A DNA stretch of 64,000 nucleotides, taken from Cladopsammia gracilis (Eukaryota > Cnidaria > Anthozoa > Scleractinia > Dendrophylliidae). Position 1 is the stretch's first letter; every line of letters begins with the position of its first letter. A program made the position numbers and the translations under genes. Shown here piece by piece: positions 36,801 through 48,800 of the stretch. Under the pieces are notes generated by a model. The model saw nothing but the letters and a program-made list of their open reading frames with translations, was not told the origin of the DNA and did no database searches. The stretch covers positions 1,564,501-1,628,500 of the forward strand of contig JAJGOT010000133.1 in assembly GCA_022457155.1 (NCBI GenBank), given 5' to 3'.

Positions 36801-39800
36801 AAGTTTACAGTTAATGTTCAAAGCCAGTTAAAAGAAGCTAAAGTGCGCTTCCAAGACCAGGAACCTTCAATCCAAGAAAAGCAGTGTGATGTTTAACTTT
36901 AAGAACATTAAAAGAGACAAGAACCACAAAACAAAGGAACATTGCTGAACATTGATACATACTTAACTTTGAACTATTTTGATATGTTGAGTTATGGATT
37001 ATGCACACCATATCCACCAACTCGCTAAGTGGATTTGTATCTTCTGTTTTAAAAGAAAGTGCAGCCTAGTCCCCGACTGGACGGTTATCCGATGTGACCA
37101 TTTAATTTGTATGGACTGTTTTAGAGAAAAGAAAGAACACCTGAAATCTCTGTTCTCATGTCAATGCGGGGAAGAATTTCCAGAAAGCGCCTACAATTAC
37201 ATAATAACTTACACTTCCACCGGTCGTGCAGAAGTGGGACTGTAATTTCGTCGAACGTTTCTTTTTTTTCTAATGAACTTACATTTTGGTTTTGATTAAT
37301 TTGTTATCATTGAACATTAAGCATTTACAAAACCGTTGAAGCTAGTCCAAGCTGACCCTTTTTGTTCTACAAGTTTCAGTTTTTATAAGTCTTCTTCAAA
37401 GTTTTTATACTCCTAGAGTCTGACTCTGGTATAGTAATACATTGTGTTTCGTCTTTTTATATACACATATATGTATTTCATCGTAGTAGTTCCATTTTAT
37501 TGTCCCTGTCCGCATCGAGGACGATGCAGAAATTAACAAGGGGGGCATGTTAAGAAGCCAAAATGGCGTTTGATTAATTTCAGCTTATTACCTAATCGCT
37601 AAGTATGCCGTTGTTATTCTCGACTGTCCAAGTGAAATGTTGTGAAGTATTTAGTCGTTTGAATTGTTATGCTTAAGGTTTCTCTTATGTTTAGGGTTTC
37701 TTTATAATTCTCGTTCATAGTTCAAGGTTATTGAAGGTTTAGCCCACACTGGTAGTTCTTAGGTTTTTGAGTAGTGTGGTCTACTTTATGAATTTGTTAA
37801 ACTTGAATGTCGGTTCTTTAAGTAGGCATGCTTGGGAACTAAAGCTGACCTTGGATTTTACCTACACTAGGATTCTTGCTTGGGTGTCTAGTCCAATTTT
37901 ACAGTTTTAGCTCTAGTATTCCATTGGTTCTTTAGTACTTGTCATCGACAGCCGTATAGATGTTTCTTTTACTCGTTTGGTTAGGCCACCGGATATGCGT
38001 TGAAAGTTCCCACGGTTCGCGAACCCAAACATGTCTACAATGGTACTATATAGGTAGGCTTGTTTCAGTCGACAAATCAGTAAGCAGTAATCAGTAGTAT
38101 TAAGTAGTAGTCAGTAGTCTAGCCGGTCGACAAATCTTGTAGTCTAGTCAATCGACCAATCTTGCAGCCTTGTAACCTACATTGATCGAGCTTGAAGCTA
38201 CGCGAGAAGTCCCCAATAAAGAAGACTCCTGGAACCTCTTGTTTAGCAAGCGAGGCCTCATTACAGTATTATTGTTATGATAGCAAAACAATGTCATCGT
38301 GTAAAGTCTTATAGTTAACGAAAAAGAGAAACTAATCAAATAATAGGGCAATTTCAGCATCTGCACGCTCCCAGTGAAACGTTAAAAACTAGATTGTAAA
38401 AGTTATTTTATGAGAATATTTCAAAATCTACTAATAAAAAATTATTCAGATATGGATATATATAACGGAGAGTAGTATTATCTTCAAGTTCATGGAATAA
38501 AAAGGATGGGACTCCGTACTCGAAAAAACTATACTGCTTATTTACTAAGGTAACTGAATCCTCAAAAGAAACCCTCTTTCTTCTGAGTGCGCGCGCGCTC
38601 GAGAGCGCACAAAAAACGCAATTTATTATGCGCAGTAGTGGTGTGCAATGCAATACTAAAGCATCACCTGAAATCACTACTTCAGGAGTAAAGGGAGTAA
38701 ATTGCTCTGCGTGTTTAAAATACTGTTCCATTCCAAGCCAATTCTTTTGACCGCGAGGTTCCCAGAGTAATGTTTAGTCCTCCCTTTTTATTTTGTGATA
38801 AACCCTATAGAAGCTATATAGGGAACTGCTTTCGACGAAACATGACTAAAGGCCGGCACACACTAGGGGACATGTTGCGGGGACATGAAGCGGAGAAAAG
38901 CCCCTTCGTGTGCACAGCATACTGGCGCATGTTGCAGGGACAGTACGCAAGCTGGTGCACACAAAGCGGATTGAGGTATAAAAATCACACAAATCACTTA
39001 GAGCGCCTGGGAACTAGTATTCGAGCATAGAAAAATGGTGGACTCTATGGTTAGGAAAACCGTCAATGATATTACTAGATGAAGAAATGTGTAAATTATG
39101 TTGACCGAAAAAGATGGATACACAAGTGGCTGAAAAGAAGAGAAGAAAAAGGAGCCTTAACTACACCTATTTTGTAGCGGGGACAGTTTGCAAGAACAGT
39201 GCACACGATGCGACATCGAAATGGGGGTCATTTTGTCCCCGCTTCATGCCGCACGAATTCAAACCAGCTGAATTTCGTGCAACATGTTGCGGGGGCAAAA
39301 TTGTGTCCCCGCAACGGAACTGTTTCGCAAAAACAGGGATGTCACACGAGGAAAACTGTCGCTGCAACATGTTCCCGCTTCATGTCCCCGCAACATGTCC
39401 CCTAGTGTGTGTCGGCCTTAACACTAAACGTTTGACAGAGAATACGATAAACAAAATATCGTATTAAGTAATAAATGGTGTGATTCATGACGTGCTTGTG
39501 CTTTTTGTTTTGGGTATCAGAGCATTCCCAGCATTCAATATGGCAGCGCAGGGATACCCTTGGACAAGGCTACTAAAACAGTCCCAGATTGGAGATGTAT
39601 TTTGTCATCTAGTACAAGATAAAATGTCTTTTTTTCCGGTGCCGCATTGTATGAAACAAATATGAATGAGAGTCGCGTGACAAAATACTCAATAATTCTT
39701 GGAGAATATTATTCAGCATCGCCCAGGGGTTTATAGACCGCCAATTTGAACGCAGAGACAGCCTTGGAGACGTGGTTGGAAAGGAAGTGGCTTATTCCTT

Positions 39801-42800
39801 TTGTTATAATCGCTCTTCAAAAGTGCGCGAACAAGCCCATGGTGTCCTGGCTTCACTTAATTTAACATAATTTTCGGAATGGAATAATTAAATATAAACG
39901 AACTATGTGTTTTCAAATTAAAAATGCTCAGACGCCTTAGACCTGCATTCCTTAAAATTTGTTGTAATGTTTATTACTTATTTTATTGCAGAATAGCGTC
40001 GAAAAGGCTTCTGGTAACTTGAACAATATGAGTGATGCTTTTTTTGGTCGCTTGGTGCGGGCCGAAGCTATGGTCATTAAAACAGATGGTCTTGCGGTGT
40101 CTTTAAAGAAGGTCTCTTCTGACGATGTTAAGGGACTCAACATGGAAGAAGGACCAACAAAGTTTAATCTTCCTGGAAATCTTGGAAATATGGGCGGTGG
40201 TGATGTCAATGCAAAGGTATAGAGCTTTAGCAAAATTGCCTCTGCCAAACTCAAACTAACAACTCAAATTTCAGATATATGTCACCAGGAAAGTTTAGTG
40301 ATCTTGCTATTGTACCACACAAATGTGACTGATAACTGTGATTGTGATATGATTCTGTCTATTTTCTGTCTCAAGACTTCAAAGTAGGTCGCCTATAATG
40401 AACCATTCAAATTAAACGGACAGTCAGTCCCGGCCGATAAATTATGTTTTCTTGAGTATGGTCAGAAGATTGCTTTATTCTCTTGAATTTTTTTTCTTGT
40501 TCAACAGAACACCTTAGTTTCAGAGATGTCAAATTTAAACTGGAAAACTCTCGGGTTCAAAACATACTCAGCGAACCGTTGCTGTTAGGATCTAATTATT
40601 ATTCACGGTCGGGATTGGTACTGAAGAGGAAAAACGTTTCCTTTGGTACTCCTCCAAATGGTCCATATACTTGTCATTTTGTCTCAATCAAAATGTTTAG
40701 AAGTTTGGGGCTTAAAAAAAGGTGTTGCAGTGGCGCGTACTCAACTAACGTGACATTCCTTTGCGCGCGCGAAAGTTCAGCGAAATACAGATTTTGTTTT
40801 AAAAATGGTGGCCATATCACAAAACAAATAAGCGATGTTTTCCGAACTTAAAAGTATTTTCAAGCACCAAAGTGACCCAACGACAAAGAAATGTAAAATA
40901 CCAGACAAAAAATGGCTAAAAAGCTCAACCTGAAACTCAACATCATTGCGCGACAAGTTGCACAATTTTGTTGCCCGTATTTCTTCACCTTAATCCACTT
41001 CTATCTTTGTAATTCTGCACATTATCCCCAAACTCCTTGTTCCGTTTTGTCTGTCCGATTTAATTTTATATTCGATGACATTTGGCAATATAACACGGGA
41101 ATTGTCTATAAGAATTTTACATTACTATTAAAGACTTTCCAAGTGCAACAGTCGACGTAAAACAAATAAAGAAATGTAAATTATGTGGTTGTTACCGTAA
41201 GGCTTCTCGTTCTTATCAACTTCACAGATGACGAGTGTAAACTTCAATCCTTTCTCTTGGGACAATAGCAGCAAAGCGATTCAATCAAATGTGGTCGGTC
41301 TCGACCTAAAGAATGGCAAAGCGAAAATTAATGTGTCAAACCTTGATGAAGATATCGTTATGGTTGTTCCAATTTCCAGCCCACCGAAGAAGAATAATAC
41401 GAACACCAGTGATGTGCCGGAACATTCCTTTCTGAAGCCGAACAAAATGGCAACTCGTATGTATAACGCGGAACTAGCAGATGTCCCCGTGTCAATTAAG
41501 ATGGTTGTTGTTGTTGCCGTTGTTGTTGAAGTGTTTGTGAAATTTGGATCTAGACCAACAATTGATATCTTTGATCACAACTTTACTGTTACGTTCAAAT
41601 CAATATGCGACAACCAAACTGACGGCGAAAGAAACGAAACATCCTGTCTTCCCGATGAGAGTTTAATGACAGTGGTGCCACCTAAACCAGGTCTGCTTTA
41701 TGTGGGAATACTTTTTCTGGGAGCTATAAATAACACCGAACACTCTAGGCAAAGACGGTCATGTTTTGGTCATCGTCGTCAAAGGCGATCATGTGTCGGC
41801 GTCAAGGATCCGCCTCCTAAAGGAGTCACTAAAACAGTTATCCCACAGTATGATCCATCCACAGATGTAAACTATACCATGAGTATTACGCAAACAAGTT
41901 GTTTGTATTGGTCAGAAGATAAGGACAAGTGGACATCAGATGGCTGCAAGGTACTATGCATTAAGTTATATAAAGTTTTATAAGAATAAGAATAGTATAT
42001 ACCATTTATATTGCGCTTTTCTGAAGCCATCCAAAAGCGCACTACATAAAATCTACAACTATTAAAAACAACTATTAAACTATCTAAAAAAACTAAAAGT
42101 TGTCAGTCACAAACTACAAGCCCGTAGTCCACTAAAATAAGTGATAAATAAAGCTTCCTTACATATCGTAAAATCTTCCAAAAAAATAACAATAGTAAGT
42201 TGAAAACTCCAGGTTCACAGTCAGTTAACCCTATTCAGCCTGCACTGTTTTTAACTTCCTGAGCCTGGGGGAGGGGGGGGGGGGTATTGTGCCCCCTTCC
42301 CCCCGTAACTTCAAGAACATTAAGGATATGACAATGAAACCTAGAGGGCACATAGTACGTCCAAAGCTGTCTCCTTTGTGGTCCGCACAATGAAACGATG
42401 ACGTCATATGACGTAGTTATTAGGTAATTAGTTATACGGCCGCCATCTTGGATCCGCCATCTTGGATTTCTGAATTTTTTTAAAACATCTTAAAAACTGT
42501 CCAAATTGACTCAATTAATAAAAAAATAATAATAATAAATAATAAAAAAGATACGTATCAAAAGAAATGTCGCAAAAGAAACGTCTCAAGTCCCTTTCTT
42601 GAAGACATATACTGAAGGACTAAATTTATTGTTAAAAGTCAGCGAATTCCGAAACTTTGGTACGCAAACTGAAAAAGGATCTATATCCATATGATCTTAA
42701 CGAATATTTTATACAGACTTCTTTCCAAAGTCAATGTAAGTTAAATGCCACTTACAAACCATTTTTTGGGCATACTAAGTAAATGGGTGGACGTTTGTTC

Positions 42801-45800
42801 ATTCTGTTTACCAGTGTTGTCATTCGTGGCGATTTTGTTCTCCAACCAAATTATGTATACTTTTTTACTGATACCGGGCGCTAAGGGAGAACCCCAAAAA
42901 TATAAGTGATTACAGGATCTCTGTAGTGACGTTTTGGGTTGAAAATGCGGTTTTAGTGATACATAAAGTTTCACTTTACAAATGCAGCTAACACAGTGCA
43001 TTTCATGGTCGTAAAAAAAACACAGAGGTTTATCATTGTTCTGTTCACAACCTGGAAAAATATAACGTGATCAGTTCGCTCGCCAATAAGAATTATGTAA
43101 ATCAGTTCGGGTTTCGTCTTGGCACTCACTGCTAAATTGCTATACATTAAAAACCCGCATATAAGAACTTACATTTTTTCCAAGTTAGCCTCAAAAGGTT
43201 CTTATATAATTGGTGTTTAGGGGGAAAATTAGGCTATTTAAACGGGTTCTTATTTTTTTAAGAAAAAATGATTTTGTTGCTGGAAGAATATTTGTTACTG
43301 TCTATTGTTTATATAAAATACGCATAAAATAATGTCTAACTGACTGCAATCTAAACAAATACAAACCCTACTTGTTTTATGTTATTAATGGATTGTAAGT
43401 TTTAAATCAATTCTGTAAATAATTATAAAGCTTTTCTAAAATTTTAGGCTAAAACAGGTTCTTATGTAAAGGTCCTTGTATGCTGGTTTTTACTGTATTC
43501 TGCAACTACGTTGATCGTCAAAAAAATATATATGAAAAGTCAGTTAAAGTTTTGTTTTGGTATCTGTAAGGGAGAGAGATGGATGTCATTCATTTCCTAA
43601 TTGCAATATTGTGGCACCTTGCGAGAGTTCTTTCAAAATTCCGACAATCAGTCGGTGCCTGTTACCAGGGTAAGACAATAAATAACAGCAACATATATGC
43701 TCTGAAAGATGAAGGAATAAGTTATAACTGTATAGAGGTTTTAACGAAGGAACATTTTTCCCTGCCGATATAAATAACGAAAAAAAAAAACATAATGAAC
43801 GATCAATTGTACTATGCTCTTTGCGGTGACTGACACTGAATGCTTCTTTTGTAGGTTGACCCGATGTCAAACACTACCCATCTTATATGCCGTTGCAATC
43901 ACCTGACAGATTTTGGTGGGAACTTTATACAAGCGCCAAACCCCATTGACTTCGACAAAGTTTTTGCTGAGTTTGGGAACCTTAGTGAGAGTGGGAATAT
44001 TTCCGTATTGGTTACCATTGCTGTTGCCTTTCTTCTATATTTCATTGTGCTTGTTTTTGCAAGAAGAGCAGATAAAAGAGATGAAAACAGGGTTAGTACA
44101 GCATAAGATATGAAACTGACCTTACCCCATCAATCCAGTACCCAACGGATAACTTTGCCTCGAATGTACACCTGACTTGGATCCATATTTGAAAAGACAT
44201 GTATTCTAACGACCAACGTCTATATTTTTACTTACATCTCTAACTCCCAACTCTATTTTGTCGTAGATGTGTCCTCCGAAGCACGTGACTATAGTCGAAG
44301 AAGGAGCGTATTATTACGACATGGTTATCGGCACAGGTGTTTGGAAATATTCAGGTACAACAGCTAACGTTGTGATCACAATTAAAGGCGAAACGAATGA
44401 ACATAACCAGGTTCCACTGCGAAGTAAAGGGGAGTCAGCTGACATCTTTGCACGAGGAAGTATTAATGGATTTGTTCTCATCACCAAAGAATCGCTGGGA
44501 CCTTTGAAAGAAATAACTTTGGAACATGACAACGCAGGAGAGAATCCCTCTTGGTTTGTTGAAACAGTCACAATCAGAGACAGACAGACAGAAGAACAAT
44601 GGACCTTCCCCATAAATAGATGGCTTGCAGTGGAAAAAGAGGACGGTCTTATAGAAGCAACTGTAGACAACAAAAGCGCTATTTCCTTTTCAAATCAAGT
44701 CCGTTCACGGTTCGGAAGAAAAATTGCCGACAGTCACTTATGGATGTCTGTGTTTGGTAAAGCATGCAGCAGCACATTTACACGTGTGCAAAGGGCCTCA
44801 TGCTGTCTTTCAGTTCTGTTCAGCGCAATGATCGCGAATGCCATGTTCTACAACATTGGTGGAGAATCTGAGGGAGCTATTCAAGTTGGACCATTCAAGT
44901 TTTCCTTGAAACAGATCATCGTTGGTGTGCAAAGCGGAATTATAATTGCTCCTGTCAACATCCTAATTGTTTTTTTGTTCAAATCGAGCAAACCGAGCGG
45001 CAAAAGGGGAGACAAGTATAAAGAAATTGACCACGCGCAACAGTTGGTCGACAAAATGAGAGACGCCGGCTGCATGTTGCCTCACTTCTGTGTGTACTTC
45101 GCCTGGTTTCTCTGCTTTGTCACAACACTTACAGCAGCAACATTCACTTTATTTTACAGCTTAATGTGGGGAAAAGAAGTTGCTGAGCAATGGCTTTCCT
45201 CCATTTTGATATCAAATAGTCAGGACATTTTTGTTGTACAACCAACAAAGGTTATGCTGGCTGTTGTTGTGATTTCGTTGCTTTTAACGAGGAACCAAAA
45301 GAGCGATGGCCAAGAGTCGGAAGAAGATGGCGAAGAAAGTGATTCCTATGACATCGATTTTCTGAGTGATAATCCTAAAGAACGTTTCAAGCGATCGAGG
45401 TTGGAGGCCATTCGTGAGCGAACCAGGAAAGAGGTCAAGTTGGCAGGCATAACGAAGCAAATTGTTATCCATTTAATTTTTGTATTTTTCTTGGCGATGG
45501 TTTGCTACGGCAACAAGAACAAATATCGTTTTATGATGGCAACGACACTGCTAAATCCATTTGGCAAGTTTGATCTGGTAAGACTCCATTTAATAAACAA
45601 GCCATTTTATACATTAATAATATAATAGACCCCGTTTAGTATTTCTTCTTTGAGAAAATAAACAGTTCACTTCCGGCCATGCCCCTTCCTGCATGTAATC
45701 CTTTCTCGTGGTATGATCTGGATCAGCAAATCAGGTATACCATGGGGTATTATCACCCCCTAGAAAGGATCATCCCCTCAATGCAGTACCTCGGGCATTA

Positions 45801-48800
45801 TTGCACCTAGAGCGGATTGTTGCCTCTGATATTTAGGACAATTATTACCTCACACAGTACCTTGTAAGGTTATTATACCCCTAGAGAAAAGTGAACTAGC
45901 CTCCTTTGTAGGGGAACGTCATCCCTAACTCCTTTTTTCCACAAATATTATGCCAGAAATATTCTTCAACAAATATTCTGCTATAAATATTCTGGTTGAG
46001 TTGTTTGCTTGTATAGCAAGAGTTGTGGGTTTGGAATATCAATTGCAAATTTACGGCATTTGGGGTATATAGTTTGTAAACATATCAAATATTTCTTGCT
46101 TTCAATCAATATGACTGTCATTAATTATGACATACAGTGCAGTTGAAACCAAGGGCGCTGTTCTAGTGGTTAGACTCCAGAGGTGAATTGTTCCAACCCT
46201 GTCATGATCAAGGGCATATGGCGTAATTAGTATCACAATTGGCTCCTAATCGTCTTATATTGCTTAGCCAACATATTAATTGATCTTGATATTAAAACAA
46301 CCTGTGTAATGAAGAATAAAACTTACACGTTTAACAGACCACCCGGATTGTCCTGTAACATGTTTAGGAAAGACGACAGTAGCAATAGGTTTACACCCTA
46401 GCAGGACCTCTTTATCGAAAATCATATATGACCATGAATTCAGATCATATTTTTATTCCAGGTAACCGACAAAGACAAACTGTGGGGGTGGTTGAGGCAG
46501 GAGTTTGTTCCAAACATTTACCACCAGCCATGGTACAATGGACTTCAAGACAAAGAAGATGTGTATATTGAGAACAAAATGTCCATATTGATCGGCATGC
46601 CGTGGATGAGACAATTGAGAATCAAACAAAGTAAGTTTGCTGCATAAATTTATTGCATCAAAGCAAATTGATTTATACGTCACTTCAGAAAAAACGTCCG
46701 CTATCCTTTGATCAACTCTAATGGGTATCATTTTTTTGCTAATTTGAAAATATGCAATGGATATCCTGCTAATTAGGTATGAGTGCTTCAAGAGTGTGAA
46801 ACAACATCAGAGGAGGCGGTTCGGGTAAGCCCTTTGGAGTTTTAACATGAACTTCGTTGTTTCGAGCCCGCGTCTTTGCCCTCATGTTGTTTCCTTAGAC
46901 AAGAAACTTTTCTCAATCTGGGGGTAACCTCTGAATAGAATCGGATATGTCAAACAACACTCCCATTCTAATGAACCAGGGATATTTGGCGTGGAATTGC
47001 AAACCTGAGAAGTGACGTTGGCCCTTTCGTGTGACGATGTTGGACTTTATTTATATAGTGTATACAGCTATTTCAATTAACGTTGTCGGATGAAAAAGGC
47101 GAAAAGCCAAGACCGCAAGGTTTTGTGGGATTTTTATGCAATGGCTATTAACCCTAACCCATACTATCTTGCGGTCGTGGCTTTAAGCTTTCATCAGACA
47201 ACGTTAATTGACATAGCTGTATACTTTCTTTAAAAATAAAAACATTCGATTTGAAGTGAAAAATACGATGTACCATTCACAAATGATAAATTAATCTAGA
47301 GAGAGCCTCTGTTTTCCCACTTTTAACCAAAATTCGATGAACTTTTGTAGAGAATGTAGAAGTCATTCACACTACAGTGGTACTAAAAGCGAGCGAGTTA
47401 CCGGCAAAAACCGCTATGTCATTCTTAGAAAACACAGTCCACATTGTGTACTTATGGACACTTTGTATGAAATGTGAACAACATTAATTTCTGTCCTAAA
47501 ACGGTATTTACAGATGCATTTAAACAAAACCAAAGTTTGTCGCTACCACAAGGTGCAATGTCAGCACGGAAACGTCGTAAAGATGAAGGAAAAGCTTAAT
47601 TTAAGATTAATTTTCGTTTAGCTCAAACGACTTCACTTCAGACTTTTTTGGAAAAAAATTGCATCAGAGCAAAGACGGTTTCTTCGTGCGGTTTTAAAAT
47701 TTTATCGTTTCATAAGACGTGTCAGAAAACACGAGTCTAGCCAGTTAACGTCTCCACTTTGAGGTACATATCGTTAACACTGGTTAATACTTGAACAAAA
47801 GCTAATGTTTTTAGCGGAGCACTTGCCAGGCCGAAGGCCTGGCTGCGCAGCTCCATACTCATAGAACCTATCGCCGTCATTTTTCATGGTCATGGCTAGC
47901 GGAATGTTTCGCGGGCGCGTGTCCGTCCGCCCGCCGGTCCCCGCCGTGTTGGAACAACATCCGGGATCTTGAAAGCAAGGCTTTGTTTTTCGCGCGGCCA
48001 CACAGCCGTCAGCTCGGGAAACACTTTAGTTGTTTTGTTGTGTCTAGCGGAGAATTAAAGTCGTTATTTTCCTGCATTTTTTCGCGGTTTGCTACTCAAG
48101 ACAGGGATACTAATTAAGGAATACTCAGAAGCCGCTTTAGTGGAAAAAGACGAGCTTTCAGGGATAAAATCTTGCTTCGAGGAACTTCATGTATTACGTT
48201 TTTAACAATGCGGGAGATCTTTGTTTTCTACGGATTTCAGAACCAAAAGCGGATATTTGAATTTCCAAGCAAGCTAGGAACTTAAAGGTAAAACAGATTA
48301 CAGTTTTTGATGAGAATTTATATTGATATCAATCTGTGAGTGACTTTTAATTAGTATTATTGTTAGTTTTGGAGAATTGATTTTAAAACGTGCTTAAATT
48401 CAGTTGTATCGATCTCTTGAATTTCATCGAAGAAAGCTTAAACTCGATGAGCTATAATTAAATGGTACGCGTTTTGCTTTTAAACGTAAACTAATGGAGA
48501 TTTGAATAAATGTTTTCGAAAGAAGATTGTGTTGTCCATTTTTATGTGTTTGTTCATTCATTAGATAGATTGAAAAGCGATTTTATGTAAACAAAACAAG
48601 ACTTTGATTTTATAGTACAGTTCTATCTTCACTCGCATCGCCTTATGCAAATATGTTTGTGTATTTTTGCATTTTTTGATTTTCAAATCAGTTTTTCGGG
48701 CAATTTTTGACAAACATAAACTGTATTTTATTCGGAAACTAGTGGTACTAGTTATTCTAGACAGAGAAAAGTTGTTTTTGTGAACTTTTGTACGGTCTAT

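Larger units (their letters stand above)
28806..38265 (+). mobile_element. Complete Ty3/gypsy LTR retrotransposon with chromodomain (chromovirus-like)
   Basis: The 9,460-bp element has two 718-bp LTRs, a TGG-type primer site, a single Gag-Pol frame ending in a chromodomain, a small zinc-finger ORF and a polypurine tract. GTAT flanks both sides (28,802-28,805 and 38,266-38,269) as the target duplication, or AGTAT if the last LTR base is counted. The LTRs look identical over their full length and the long frame is intact, so the insertion is recent. It lies in an intron of the polycystin-like gene, in sense orientation. Confidence 0.95.

Noticed and set aside
46150..46220. GTTCTAGTGGTTAGACTCC, tRNA A-box-like
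   Set aside because: No matching B box in the GGTTCGA form and no cloverleaf pairing.
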